Assembly (NCBI GenBank): GCA_027886175.1
Contig: JAJNNQ010000006.1
Location: forward strand, 9,486,001 to 9,550,000
Origin: Phylloscopus collybita
Taxonomy: Eukaryota; Chordata; Aves; Passeriformes; Phylloscopidae
Reading direction: 5' to 3'
DNA: 64,000 bases
The position numbers and the translations under genes are program-made. Below are positions 11,356 to 24,227 of the stretch, piece by piece. A model generated the notes under the pieces. That model was not told the DNA's origin. It was given only the letters and a program-made list of their open reading frames with translations, and made no database searches. Position 1 is the first letter of the stretch, and every line of letters begins with the position of its first letter.

Positions 11356-13047
11356 TTTGTTTGACTGCACTAAAGAGTATAAACATATAAAAATATTTCA
11401 TTTCATATTACTTGAGTGAAGAATAGAGAATAATAAACAAAACATAGGTATTGTAGCATTACATGTATTTTAATAGATTATCAACTTAATTATTATAGCA
11501 CTATTATAAAATACAAAAAAGCAAATATATCTGAAGTATGATTCAAACAGCCTCATTTGCCATGCTTTATTAAAAGTTCCATGCGTTGTCTAAAACTAAC
11601 TTTTACCTAAGGAATTAGTATTGCTCTATTGGAGAAATTGTTTACTTTTATCAGTTTATTTTCTTTTCATTAAATAATAAGCAATATAGTAGCACTTTTT
11701 TGAAAGCTAAAGGCATAAAATAATATTAAATATTCTATCATACCCTTTAATACTCTTTATAGTAAATATTTTATGAAAGTATTATAATAATTCATCTTGC
11801 AGATGTTTATATTTAAGCTAATTACTCATATTATCTTCCAATGTGGTGGAAACAATACAGGATATTGTGGGAATACATTAATATCTAATAGAAATCAGTA
11901 ACTCCCCAAAATTAAATAGTCTGTGCTTAGAATATATAACTCATAGTACCTCTCTATATGTGTGGCTCAGGCTTGATCTCTAAATTAATCCTAAACAGTT
12001 ATGTGCTAACTTTATTATTAAAATGCAGTTCTCTATCATTTGCTAAGGATTTTCCACTGGCATTTATGTGATGAATGTTGTCTATGCTTCATGTCCGTGA
12101 TAAAATTTAAACTTTTAATTCCTCCAGTTCCTGAATCATGAAGGTCAAATTCTGCAATTTGGTTGCAAGTCATGCAAAATTTTGTCAAACATTACAAAAC
12201 TTAAAAGGAATAAGATATATGAGGAAAAGCAGAGCCTGAGATTAAATCAGGATATTTCAAAGTTTCTCTTAGTAAAAAAACTTTAAAAGTAATAAAAAAA
12301 GATGAAAAAAAAATCCATTAACTAACTACAGATTCATTTATATTGAGCTGTGTATCAAAGATAAAACTGCTGGATGATGATTTTAGTTAAATTTCGGTTT
12401 TCTAGTGTTTGGAAAGGATCAAGCTTAATTCAGATAAGAGAAGGAGAATGATTTTTGGAAAAACAGAACAAAACAAAACACCCATAACCATACAGAAAAA
12501 ACCCTAGTCTGCTTATAAAGTTCTTTCTCTGCTGGAGAGCTTTAAGATACCATAGTATAAGACTTAGATGTTTCTGATTATTTGAAACAAAAATGAGATA
12601 AAAATTAACAGTCCACTGGCATGCTCATGCCGCTTTATTACTCTTTAGAGAGTAATAGAAGAGCTGGAAATGAGAAAATAGCAGGAGGGGAGAGGAAGAG
12701 GATTATCTGACTAGAGAAAATTGTCAGGAATATACAACAAATGATCTTACAGTGTATCTGAAAATGTATTTGTACTCAAAACAATGTGTATAATGAAAAG
12801 TTAATGAGTTCTCATCTTGAGCACCAAGTCAGTTCCGGTTTCTTCTGTTGTGTATTCTTAAGCAGCTTTAGTTTTAGAAATGGGATATTAATGGTATAAG
12901 CACTGTCCATGTATTTCTTGAAGCCATGGAAGTAGGTATCTAGGATCCAAAAATCACAAAATTTTAATTACAAAATAACCAGCTGGCCTAGTTTAGATAT
13001 CTAACATTCATTGGTTAAAAGTATATGAGAGATATTATAATAATTAA
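11356..13047. other. Unique AT-rich non-coding DNA
   Basis: Very AT-rich. No gene or mobile element recognised. A short imperfect palindrome around ATTACTCTTTAGAGAGTAAT lies at 12638-12657. Confidence 0.55.
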
Positions 13048-13192
13048 CCCCCCCAAAAAACAAACAAACAAAAAACCCCACCAAAAAAAAACCCAAAAAA
13101 ACCAAACACAAAAAAACCCAAACAGAAAACAAACAAAAGCAAACAAACAAAAAAACCCCAAACAACAAAACAAAACAAAACAACGAAACCAT
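13048..13192. repeat. C/A-rich low-complexity tract
   Basis: About 145 bases that are nearly G- and T-free, mixing CAAA, CAAAA and CCCC runs. On the opposite strand it reads as T-rich with GGGG runs, giving the phenylalanine/leucine/glycine-rich reverse frame at 13001-13297, which is not a protein. Confidence 0.92.
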
Positions 13193-13347
13193 CACTTTTA
13201 AAGACCTATCAAAATAAACACAAAAAATAGTCATAACTTTAGTTATCAACACCTCACCTGGGAGAAGTTCTGTTCCTGGAATGGGTAAACACAGCAAAAA
13301 ATAAAATCATAAGTGAAAGAAAATGCAGGGATAAAAAAAACTTCAAA

Positions 13348-13386
13348 TCAACCAACCAACCAACCAACCACCACTACCACCACCAA
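13348..13386 (+). repeat. (AACC)n repeat
   Basis: About six AACC units are followed by ACC units. A second array of the same unit lies at 44101-44132. Confidence 0.88.
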
Positions 13387-15489
13387 AATAATCCCAGTAC
13401 AATGTTTTCTATCAAACTGGGTATTTTGGCCACAAGCGATAATCTGATAATCCCTTTTAAGATTTCTTTTCACTCCCACTAATGGTCAAATTTCTGTGAA
13501 TTTAGATGTAAATTAAAAATGAGTCATAACTTGTAAAATTTTCCGGTGAAGGAAACTCTGTCCTTGGAGAAAGCGTTTTCTATATTCTACCTAGAAAGAG
13601 AAGCTAGGATTTGATATTTTCTGACCAAATGTTCAGGAAGGCTTCTATGGAATGTCTGATTTCAGCAAGTCAGTAGCTTGCAGTGGGATATAAGTTTCAA
13701 ATTATAGTAAAAAATCCTCCAACCTTCTTTTCTAGGTGTCTGAATGGCTTGTGCATCTAAACAGGACATGTTGGGATTTTTTAAAGTCATCCCTTCAATT
13801 TAAAATTATAAAATCTAACTAAGTGGCAAGGGTTACGGTTAGGGAAAAAGGTCTTCACATAAGAGAATGCTGAAATTACATTTGTTTGGCCCAGGGGAGA
13901 AAAGGAGTGCTATTAAAAATATTTCCTCTGATTAAGACAGTTTCACCTTATGTGCTTGCGTTTGGGAATCTTCTTGTATTTTTGTTAGACAGATGGATGA
14001 ATAGTGGTTCAGTATCTTACTATAGCTAGCTAATTTCTATATTTTTTTCAGCTTGAGTGGATGAGAAAAAATTATATTCACTAAGCAAGATAATTTTGAA
14101 TTTTATCCAGAGATGCACATGCCTATTTTATATAAGCAATCAAAGAACAGGAATCTAAGAAAAACCTGCTGAAATACTAACTTCTAAAAATGGACTTTGC
14201 AGGTACTGGAAATTCTGCAAATAATTTTAATTTAAATAATTAAACCAAGATTTTATTTGGAAAAAATATATGAATAAGGTAGTGGTCTATGTCAACTAAA
14301 GAAGTGAAAATATCTTCTTATATAAGTGTTTATGGTAACTATACTTTATTTAGAGTTATGAAGGCAAATACATAATCACATCTACTTCCTCACTAATTAT
14401 TCATTTTTATTTCCTAGTTTTGTTCTAAGAAACTTTTTTTTTTTTTACATTCAGAAGCTTTTTTTTACATTCATGCTTTTACCAATTGGACACCAAATAC
14501 GATATATAAAGTAATTTTAAACATCTCTAAGTTTTATATTATGATAGGTAGAAATACAGGTAATATTGATAATTCCATTTATAAAATGTAACTCTACTTA
14601 TCATAGCTGTAGTCTGGGCATCTGCGACTCAGACAGATGTTTTAAAATTACTTTCTGGATACTCACCACCAGATTTTTTAAAATAAACATGTGTTTCTAT
14701 GCCACAATTTTTCTTTTTGCACAAAAATTTGGAAATTCCATGTGGAATCCAAAAAGAAATGAAACCTTATTTTCTTGGTTTGTCCTGACTTATTTTTCAA
14801 CGTTTTGTTATTCAAAACTTCTCTAGATATCCAGATTCCCAAGATTTTCAGGATTAAGTAAGACAATATTATACTAGTCTTATGTTTTTATTCTTATTAT
14901 TTGACCTTCTTGCGTAAGAGAAAATACCATAATCTATTTTTTTTAATATTCTATTATAAAGTGTATAGCAAAATAATCAATGTCAAATCCACATACATGT
15001 GAATTGACAGAACTCTAGGTTAAGTTAGGACTAAGAATGCAGGCTACTGATGTGTCATACATTTTTAGGTTTCACCACAAATAGTAACAAGATTAATGTA
15101 ACAAAAAATGTTGTAGCAGGTAATGACTGTAGTAACAACACAGAAGAAAAGAAAAATGGAATATAGAAAAACACAGGGTTAGCTATATGAAAATCAAGTT
15201 ACCTTGTTCAACCTAGAACATAAAACTTGTTCTTGCTTAGAACCTAAGTGTAACAGTAGCAGACAAATGTATTTAGTTGCTTAGTCAGCTTTTAATTGTG
15301 AAACTTAAATAAATAAAAACTGCCAGATCATAAGAATAAATACAGTAAAGTACTGTGGGTTGAATACAAAGAGCTGGAATTAAAGCAATGGTAACCCAAA
15401 TCTTGGAATTTTAATTCAATTGGTCATTTAATGGCAGGCACACTTTGCCCTGATGTGCATCTGATGGAATAAAGCCATGCGTTTTGAAG
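13387..15489. other. Unique AT-rich non-coding DNA
   Basis: No repeat family or gene recognised. A short near-duplicate, a T run followed by ACATTCA, occurs twice between about 14431 and 14474. Confidence 0.55.
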
Positions 15490-15497
15490 GACTTTGC

Positions 15498-15505
15498 TGA
15501 CGTCA
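15498..15505. promoter_or_regulatory. Perfect CRE-type palindrome TGACGTCA
   Basis: An exact 8-bp TGACGTCA, the canonical binding site for CREB/ATF bZIP proteins, lies in otherwise CpG-poor, repeat-free DNA. Eight bases can occur by chance in 64 kb, and no promoter is visible nearby, so function is only a possibility. Confidence 0.2.
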
Positions 15506-17732
15506 TTACAACACTACTTTCTCTTGTCTTTGAAAAGTAAAAGTATCCTGCTGTCTTCAAAAATGAAAATGTCACACAGTCGTCTACAGGAGGGGCAACA
15601 AGGAGGCTGATCAGTCTCAGTTCAGTATCTGGGCATCCTTTAGATGTTAATATTGGACTGGATTCTGTTTTCTCTCACTCAACAACCTGAGCATCAGAAG
15701 AGAGTACATCAGCAGATCTGCAGAAAACTGATTAGAGGAGAGAGAGAGAGATATTACAATTTCTGTTTAAATGTAAAATTTGTCTTGAAGCATAAATATA
15801 TGCAGGAATGTGGATGACATTTTCATGGGGTAAAATGGAGGTAATTCTTTAATGGATGGAGAGAAAGAAAAAAAATGCTGAAGAAGTCTAAAGAAGAGTT
15901 AGACAGTAGAAGAAACAGGAGCAAACACAGTAATAGAAACAAAAAAGGGCCATATTTCAGTAAGAGAAAATTTTAAAAGGCTGGAGGCAGCCAGCTAGGA
16001 AAGAAAAAGATGAGGTACTTGAAATTAGAATGTAATTACTAAACAAAAAATTACTTCATACAGAGTAATTTTTTTAAAAACTAAAGGTATAGAATTTACT
16101 TCTGGGAAGAAAGTGGATGTCATTGTCAAAAGAAACTCAATACAGACAGTATGACAAAGCATCCAGTAATGATAAAAAGAATTGAAATAGGAAAACATGT
16201 AAAACAGAGTGAGTATTTAAGTTTGCAAAGCATATATGTTTTCAGTTTGACATGAAAGATATTGGAGTAAAGAAGTGTTAAAGAGAGCCAGAGCTGATGT
16301 CAAAACATACCTAATAGGAAGAAAATTCTATAGGGCAAAAATATGAGATAGAAAAGATAGTCATAATGTTAATTGCATATTCAGAAATAAAAATATCTGT
16401 GGAAAAGGGGAGGCAAAGAAAATCTCTTTCTGAAAACCAATAAAGGATGAAAAAGTTCCTAGAATAAGTTACACAATTTTATTAAATTAAATAAGCAGGC
16501 ATACCGAGAAAAAAAAAAAAAAAAAACACACCAAAAACAGACATCCTTTTCAGCACGTGATTTTATTTAAAAAAGATTGGCTTGAATGTTCAAACTTGAA
16601 AACACTAGTTGAAGGTGTATTTAGAACAGATATAAGACAATTTCTCTTGTTTAAGAAACCATACAGCTCACTGCTGAGTCATAGCCACATATGTACACAG
16701 TATTTTCAAAGCCTATAAAAATTTTTCTAAGAATGATTTATGCCCCTATTCCACTGATTTTTCCTCTGTTTATAGTTTCTTGTTTTTTACTTCTCTTGAT
16801 TACATAGATGTATAATAGTTCTCTTAAACCATTCTGAGTATTATCAAGAGGTTGTGATATGGAATTTATGTTTCAGTATAATGTTGTGTCTGTTTCATTA
16901 GACTAATCAAAGAACTCCCCAAAGTAATCTAAATAACTCATCAAATTCACTAGAAGTATTATCAATTTAATCTGTGGTTTGTTTGGGGGGAGAGGATGTG
17001 TTTGTATGTTTTTGGGTTGTTTTGGGCTTTTTTGGTTTGTTTTCATAAAGGAGATCCAGTGTTTAAATGCATATGCTGGAAGTCTGCCCTTCCTTCATGG
17101 TACAGAATGTTTATCGCCTCAACACAAATTCAGCCTAGCAAAATGATGGTGTAAGGACTCTTAGAAAGTAAATGTGCCTTAAACCCCCTAGTGTTCACAC
17201 CATCTGTGAGAGCTGAATGACTGTGAGTGTTATATGTGTATTGTGACTTTGCCCAAAGACAACAACTAGGCTTGAGTTACCATGTGCATAACCCTGGTCT
17301 CCCTCGTTTTCAGACTCTGGTATTTACCTAGACACAAATTTCCCAAAGGATGTACAGTGCCGCCTTCATTTTGTTCAAACGGTAATTTTTGTCAATTAGT
17401 TTTGTTGTAATATAGAGGCAAGACTGTGAATAAAACAGTTCATGCACAGAATTAGAAATATGTTGCTGTCAAGGAATCTCACTATATCTGTGTTGTACAG
17501 CATTAGGTCAACATATGGTGCATGGAAATGAAGTGCAGTGTTATCATTATTATTATTTGCTGTTTTTTCTCCATTACTTTGAATCCTACAATTAATCTTG
17601 ACAATACAGATAAAATATTAACAATTTTCAAGATTAATTGACTTGAAACCATCATAATTATACCAGTTGAGAATGTGTTTCTTGTGCTCCTAAGTAATGC
17701 TGGTACTAGATGGCTGTTACAGTCTTCTACCC
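15506..17732. other. Unique non-coding DNA
   Basis: No gene recognised. It contains an A run at about 16509-16526 and a T/G-rich tract at 16980-17042. The stretch from 15.7 to 16.5 kb is purine-rich on the forward strand. Confidence 0.55.
16980..17042. repeat. T/G-rich low-complexity tract
   Basis: A mix of GTTT, GGGTTT and TTTTT with G runs of up to six. It is the reverse-strand counterpart of the C/A-rich tracts seen elsewhere in the window. Confidence 0.75.
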
Positions 17733-18077
17733 TTAATTTCTCTTTTCACAAATAACATCTGTGTTGTCACTGCACACACCACGTTTGGTATCTTTCAGTG
17801 CTTTCTGCTTAAAAGTTGGTGAGCAGGAAAGAGCTCTAACAGGCAAAATAAAGAGTCCAAGGACAGAGATTATGAAGGAAAGAAAGACTAAAGTGGTGTT
17901 TGTGTAGGAGGAGAAGAATCTTAGAATAGATTTGCAGTTGTAAAGTTGAAAAGCCTTTTCCCAGTAACACGACAAGTGCTGCACAGATGTTGTTATGCAG
18001 CAAGGTGAATACAATAAAGTCAAGTTGCAATGTAAAGGCTGCATCACCATAATAAATTGCAAGACCTTCAGACTCAT
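17733..18077 (-). other. Reverse open frame of 114 codons, unknown, possibly non-coding
   Basis: The frame starts with ATG at 18077 and ends at 17733. Near residues 57-80 there is one hydrophobic segment (LVFLSFIISVLGLFILPV) and before it several cysteines spaced like an extracellular domain, with a possible N-glycosylation motif NTT just upstream of the membrane segment. I cannot match it to a family. There is no poly(A) tail, no clear splice site set and no TATA-like promoter. It overlaps no recognised mobile element, which is its main point of interest. Chance remains the simplest explanation. Confidence 0.12.
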
Positions 18078-18352
18078 ACTCAGATAATGATGTTACAGCT
18101 ACAGTTATGGCTTATTTATTTAACCAAGGGCAAAATTGTTGAGAGACAGTTTCATTTTCAAGAAAGGCCTGACAAGGCAGATGGCAGTAATGGCACAGGA
18201 CAAATGAACTTCTCCACTAGCTAGCCAATACAAAATGCAGCGCTGCTCAGGAGGAAGAGTGTGTGCTCTTAAGAGGAAACATAAACCAATGAAATTAAAT
18301 ACCTACTGAGCATTAATAAACCCATTAGTGGGCATTAATAAAATAAAAACTC

Positions 18353-18751
18353 TCACTCCTTTACAGCCTTGGGAGTCAGCAGCTCCATTCTCTGTGAACA
18401 ATTTAGTGGGGCTGGAAGAATGATTTGAGGGGGAGAGCTGGGAAAAGAGTAAATCAGAAGGCACATTTTAGTTAATGGGCAGGGACTGAATATAGCTAAG
18501 GGCTGAATCAGCTGAAGTGAAGGTTGGAATGAGTCTATGAGGAAATTAATAATTCTGTATACGAAGAGTAGTTTCAATAGCATGCAATAAATAACATCTA
18601 GGGACACACGTTGAACAATGAGGATGAAACAAATCATGGAATATCTGCAGTTTCCTGAGCCACTGTCCTTCAGCCTGAATGAGGTGGGGGTATAGTAGAA
18701 AAAAAAAATAAATCTGTAATTAAATACTGTATCAGAATGGGACAGTATCAA
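18353..18751 (-). other. Reverse open frame of 132 codons, unknown, possibly non-coding
   Basis: The second longest frame in the window that no repeat explains. It is rich in hydrophobic residues and starts 275 bases upstream (in reverse sense) of the 114-codon frame. A pyrimidine-rich run ending in CATTCAG precedes residues from about 27 onward and looks like a splice acceptor, but no donor or partner exon was found. No domain recognised. Confidence 0.1.
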
Positions 18752-18977
18752 GGTTGCATGGCTCCTTATTTGGGGTTCCCACCCCTGTCAACTTGTCTAC
18801 CCAGTACTTACTGGATTTCGTTTTTCTGTGATAGACTTGGTTATTTCTCTCTCCTTTATTTATCCTTGCCTATCTTCCACTTCTTTCATGTACACCTCCT
18901 TTCCAGATCCTGTTGTACGCAGTACTAATGAACTGTATCTGTATTTCCAACATATAAAATACCAAGAAATAATAGAA

Positions 18978-19163
18978 TAAAAACTCCAAATAAAACAAAA
19001 CAAAAACCCCCAACCCAACCTTACTGAACACCACTAACAAAAAAAAAAAAAAAAAACCAAAAAAAAAAACCCAAACAAAAACAACAACAAAAAAACCCCA
19101 AAACAACAACAACAAAAAAAAACAAAAACAAACCCCAAACCAAACAGAAACAAAAACCCAAAG
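18978..19163. repeat. Long C/A-rich low-complexity tract
   Basis: About 185 bases dominated by A and C, including two long A runs (around 19039-19056 and 19060-19069), CAA units and CCCC runs. It is the longest such tract in the window. The 102-codon phenylalanine/valine-rich reverse frame at 18870-19178 is a by-product. Confidence 0.92.
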
Positions 19164-19472
19164 AAGAAAACTGCTCAACTCAGTACTAATGCAATTAGTT
19201 CATCAGTTTACTGTAACCTATCACTGCTTGTCATGAAGCTCTGTGAAGCTCTGTCCCTACTAAAAAGTCAATATCTCTGTGCCAGGAACAGAGCTGCAAA
19301 AAATATAAAAGGTCAAAGTGCTTTAGAAACTGACACACAGTGTAACCATACATATTTTGTGGATCTTTGATCGCTCTGAGGCTGGTTTTGCTGTTTTAAC
19401 ACATCAGAGAGTCATAGCTTGCCTTGTAAAATTGTGCTGCCACCTATACTTAAAAACAAGCCAACAAAAAAC

Positions 19473-19514
19473 GCATATACATACACATACACATATACAT
19501 ATACATACACATAC

Positions 19515-19575
<61 letters not shown>
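19473..19575 (+). repeat. (ACATAT)n/(ACATAC)n microsatellite
   Basis: About 100 bases of alternating ACATAT and ACATAC hexamers. The 3' half is almost pure ACATAT and the 5' half mixes in ACATAC. Three overlapping frames across it encode alternating Thr-Tyr, His-Ile or Val-Tyr, which is simple-repeat translation and not protein. Alternating purine/pyrimidine DNA of this kind may be structurally flexible. Confidence 0.95.
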
Positions 19576-19576
<1 letters not shown>

Positions 19577-22324
19577 TCTACTAAACTTTATGTGCCTCAC
19601 AAAAGCACCAGAACTGGAAGCATGGTCACTTTTTCCATAATCAGTGGAAAGTGCAAACAGACTGTTTAGTGAGCTGAGTCCTCTGGACTGTCTATCTTCA
19701 CTGTTTGCAAATGGGGAACATTTGGCCTCCCATTAAATGTATTCAATTAGAAAAATTAAGAAACTTCAGATGTCAAAACTGTTACTGAGCAATCTAAGTG
19801 CCATCATCATGGTTAAGCGTTTTTACCTCTTTTTTGCAGACCCACTTCTATGGCAATAAATAAAAATATAGGAAATATTTCCCATAACTAACAGATTAAC
19901 TCCACAGCAAATGGCATTTTGTAGTACTTGGATGAATTTCATTTTGTAATGCCGTTTTATTTTACATCTTTATATATTTTATAATTAAATTAATTTATAT
20001 TGAATCTTCCCTTCTAGTTCCTAAATACATGAATTTCTCTCTAATGTAGAAATTTCCTGAACACACTCCATCCATATGCACACAGAATTTATCATGCAAA
20101 TGTTTGTATTAAACAACCAGGCAAATAAAGAAGTGGCCCAGAGACTCTTTTCATAATACTGAACTGTCATTCTTCATTTATTGTTATATAATTGCAAAGA
20201 TTGTTTGTCCATTATTGCTCTAACACCAACTTCTTTAATGTTCAAGGTCACAGAGACAGAAGAACTACATTTCTAGAATAATTCCAAAATTTTCTGTCTG
20301 CAATGAAATTACATTCCATTGTAATGCAGGAGTTACACTGCAAGTAGAGATTTAGAACAGGTATATAACCATTAATGAGATTATTTTTATATTCTATGAA
20401 TTGCAGACAGGGTTTTTGGCAAAAATTGATTTGGCATCAGATGTTATAAGCTTAGTTGTTTTAAAATTTTTTTTAGAGTTTTCTTTCGTGTTTTAATGTC
20501 ATCAAGGCCATATTTATTAATTTTTATTTTTAAGATATAATAATTTCAAAGGTATGTGAAATGTCTGCAGTTGTGTTCACTTCATTTGCTTTGTGGCTAC
20601 TTGCACAAGAAAAATAGTTCTGTTTACTTTCCAGATTTTTTCAGAACTGAATGTGTGAAGTGATTCAGATAAAGAAGGTACAAAATTAATATAAAAAGGG
20701 ACAAGACTGAAGGTCCATTTAGCCTAAAACTTTGGTTTTGGCATGGCAGCCAAAACCAAGTATCAAAGTAAAACAAGAAGAGAAAAAGGATACATAACCT
20801 TTCAAAATATGTATCCTCTTAGACATCAGGCATTTCCAGATGGTATTTTTATTTAACTATCAATAAGCCTAATATCTTGCTACTAGATAATAACTTAAAG
20901 TTAATACATTTTTTTTAAATGTGAAGTCTAAATATAAAACTGGGAATCCTTCCTCCTATGTATTTCACTTTGCATTACATGTTGAAATGCTTTCACTTCT
21001 TATGAAATCTAACATGGCTTTTCCAGCAAATGCAGTCTGTGTGCCAGCAGTGCATGTATTCTCTTTCTGCTCTTGAATCATATTTCAAGGAGTGACTATC
21101 AAATAATAACAGGTATCATATCCATTTATTTTTTGATGTCTGTCCATAAAAATATTGCATATTACAAGAATGAACATTAGATTTAACCATGCGCTTTTTT
21201 TTGTGATTTTGCTTTTCATATGGACTTCTGTACAGTGAGCGCAGAATTGAGATAGATCTGTGTTTTTACATAGAATACAAAGCAACATGGTCCTGAGAGT
21301 ATGGTTTCCAGGACACATACACACTAAGCATGATTTCTTTCCATTGTGATGTACTATTAACAATGAATTTATTAGGACAAAAAGAGCTGTCCTTTTAAAC
21401 AAGATTAACCATAGAAACCCACTCTTCTCTCAATCATTATACAATAAAACTGAAACAGTCAACATACGAAACACTCTATTATCTACAGCTCACAAAAATG
21501 GTTTGAAGTAAGATATTTAGTACCCTATACTTCCTGCATTTTCTTTTTAATTCTTTTTTTTCTTGTTTTTGTTTGTTGGTTTTGGTTCTTGTTGGTTTTT
21601 TTTTTTTTCCTTTTTATTTTAATATTTTGATTTCAAGGTCTTCCGGAGAGGTCAGTCCCTCAGCAGGTAATTCCTTTCTTCTGATGTGAGCCATCACATT
21701 AGACTAGTTCCTGCTTTCTTGGCTTCATTCCACCTTGGGTAAATAGTATGTCTAAATATCTCTTTATACCTATGTATATACGTAAATGTCTATCTACATT
21801 TCAGGGTTTCAAATGGTTGCGCTATTCTTCTAGACTTTCTGTTTCGATTTGTTATGTAATGCTCATGTGCTGTCTTCAGTACTTGCGGTATTTCAGTGGC
21901 AGGTGAAGTGAACATTAGTAACACCTACCACTCTCACAGGCTTAATCAACAAGTCTACGAAGCACCTGGACTTCCAGTGATGAGAGAGGCTACAAAAGCA
22001 GAGAGCAGATGTCATTAAATCATCCTTAATCCTTGTTGGTGTTTACAACCCCAAACATGTGAGTCACATAATGTTAAATGTTTTCTTTGTAATGAGGTAC
22101 TATGACATACTGTAGAGGACAAGTAAGCAAAAAAAAAATATATATAAAAGACAATACAAGCATCTCTTGATGCAGTGTACAAAAAATGCAACACTATGTA
22201 ATTCTTTAAAAGGTCATGTCTTCAGCCAATGCCACCAGTGGGGTCTGTGATGGCTTCATCCAGCTAAGTGTGAACTTTGGGGAAATAATTACAACATTTC
22301 CACAATGCTGGAAATGTCTGGAAA
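19576..22324. other. Unique AT-rich non-coding DNA
   Basis: No gene or mobile element recognised. A short inverted repeat (TTGGTTTTGG and CCAAAACCAA, 8-base loop) lies at about 20732-20759, and a T-rich tract at 21544-21611. Confidence 0.55.
21544..21611. repeat. T-rich (GTTT)n-like tract
   Basis: T-rich low-complexity sequence with interspersed GTTT and GGTTTT units. Confidence 0.75.
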
Positions 22325-22877
22325 TGTCTGGAAACAACAACCCAGACTTCTTGTAGGCATGCAAATACGAGGATCAGTCAATTGTCAACAGCCTGGGCCT
22401 GTAGAGCTCTCCTACACAGCCTTGGGCTGCACACCTTGAGTAGAGATGCTTCTCAAGGTTACTCCTCGAGGCTGAGAGATTCCTTGCCACAACAGATTCC
22501 CAGTAAGTGATTAATAGCATGCTAAACTTTGAAATCTTAACCAAGTTATATAAAGGATTGATTGTGCACATCCCAGCCTTTAAACATTGACCAGGTTTGG
22601 GCCTAGGATTGGATCCAGCTGCACCTAGATGCCTCTCTGAGATAGAGTTTAAAAGGCAAGAGCATCCTTCCAAACCATGACTCAATGGGTGGTAGTCCCT
22701 GACTGCTATATCTGACCCTTCTGTCTATGAAGTAAATAATTAAGTGTACCTTGCCATCAAATCTTGTTAAAATTTGTCTTATTAATATTAAATGTTGTTA
22801 ACTCACTGCTTTGTATCAATAAATTATATTGTCTCTTCTCTCTTGTGAGTGAAGTCCATTACATTTCATCTGCAACA
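22325..22877 (+). mobile_element. Solo endogenous-retrovirus LTR (~550 bp), forward
   Basis: The segment has LTR architecture on the forward strand. It begins near a TGTCTGG and ends CAACA. A TATA-like TTTAAAAGG is at 22648-22656, followed by a short region and then an AATAAA polyadenylation signal at 22818-22823, about 54 bases before the 3' terminus. It resembles a dispersed passerine LTR from memory; the class (ERVL or ERVK) is not assigned. No internal gag/pol/env sequence flanks it, so it is a solo LTR left by recombination. An 11-bp triplication (CTGGAAATGT) marks the 5' edge and makes the exact start uncertain. Reverse frames of about 100 codons here are shadows. Confidence 0.72.
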
Positions 22878-23605
22878 GCTGGGTATGAAAAAACCAAACC
22901 ATATTATCTGATAATTTACTGAAATAAATTAACTCATTTTCTTGAACAAACAAAAAATACACTTTTATACTGGAGCTTAAAAAGGAATTCTTTTCCCCCT
23001 GATACCTATAATAATTTACATTTTGTGAGATTTGGTATAGGTTAACACTTCCTCTTCAAAAAGTCATTAATTTGACATTATTGGAAAGAGCACACTAAAC
23101 TAACTGGGACAGTGACTTGAATGGAGACTTAGAATCTGAGGCCAGAGGCACTGTTAAATGCCTGTTAAATGTTAAATGTTAATTTTAGTCTGATCACAAG
23201 ACAATACACTTCACCCAGTGTCAAAAGTTAACAATATTTGTTTAGACTCTAAATTCCTAACTTGTGTGACAGTAAACTACAGGAAGTCAGAGGCTCTATT
23301 TGCTTCTATGAGGTAAATAATTTGCTTCTCTGAACTGTTACCATATCATGTTGCACTTCTATTAGAATGTTAACATGAGAGCACCAGCATATGCACACTG
23401 GTCCGCCTTCCCTCTCTGCTTGGACACTAAGCATTGCCTAAGATAAGAAAATGATCTACAGTATCCTGAAACCTTTTATTTCCCTGCGAAAACTCAGCAC
23501 CTTTTCTGTGCCAGTAGTTAAAGATTCAGGATGTCTGTAGCCTGGACCTTGCACACCCTATCTAAGCTTTCCATAGATCTAATATCTGTGGAAAATCTTT
23601 CAAGC
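22878..23605. other. Unique non-coding DNA with a small TGTTAAA repeat
   Basis: Repeated TGTTAAA units occur at about 23151-23185. The part after about 23535 shows weak resemblance, on the opposite strand, to DNA near 28.34-28.42 kb, so an old dispersed repeat probably begins here. Confidence 0.5.
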
Positions 23606-23658
23606 TCATGCCATTCTCTCCGGCCACGTCCTGACCCCACAATCTCAAACAAATGCAC
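23606..23658 (+). repeat. 53-bp core of an unidentified dispersed repeat, copy A
   Basis: This segment matches the reverse complement of 28283-28335 over about 50 bases with about two internal mismatches and ragged ends. Flanking sequence on the 5' side (from about 23535) is only weakly similar and the 3' side is unrelated. It contains two CpG sites in a CpG-poor region. The family was not recognised. Confidence 0.85.
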
Positions 23659-24227
23659 ACTAGTTCTTTTAGCATCAATTTCCTTTCCCTCTTGTATCTC
23701 ACAGCTACATCTCTTTCTGATTCCTCACCTAGACCTATGGTACTATGACACACCCCTCCCAACCTGGACAGGTGGGATGAGAATCTAGAGGTCCATATCA
23801 GGAACCAAATAGTACAAATTTTGTCTTTGGCATTAAATGTTTACTATATTTAGATAGAATCTGAATATAGTATCTGAATCTGCAGGGGAAATGGAAAACA
23901 GTTTTCCAAATGTTTAGTTTTCTGAAAGACAAATAATGAAAATTGATAGAATACAGGAGTCACAGAATAGGAAACTGGAGAAACAGTTACTCTCTCACTG
24001 CAAAAATTAGAAAAAATAGTTTCTTTTGTGCGTGTGAGACATTTCTAGTGCCATAAGGATTTACATTTTCAGAAAAGATATTGAATTCTCTGAAACATTT
24101 CTGAGAACACTGACATTGTATACAAAGGCTTGGTTAAGAAGAAAAATAAATCCCAGCAGTATAAGAACAACATTTGTCTTAATTTACTTTAATCCCATCT
24201 TTCAAATAAAAATAAGGAAACATATGA
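23659..24227. other. Unique non-coding DNA
   Basis: No element recognised. Confidence 0.5.

Noticed and set aside
18870..19178. 102-codon reverse frame rich in Phe, Val and Gly, looking membrane-like
   Set aside because: Entirely due to the C/A-rich low-complexity tract; the same applies to the reverse frames near 1.3-1.6 kb and 13.0-13.3 kb.
19357..19640. Frames with alternating His-Ile, Thr-Tyr and Val-Tyr residues
   Set aside because: They are translations of the ACATAT/ACATAC microsatellite in different phases.
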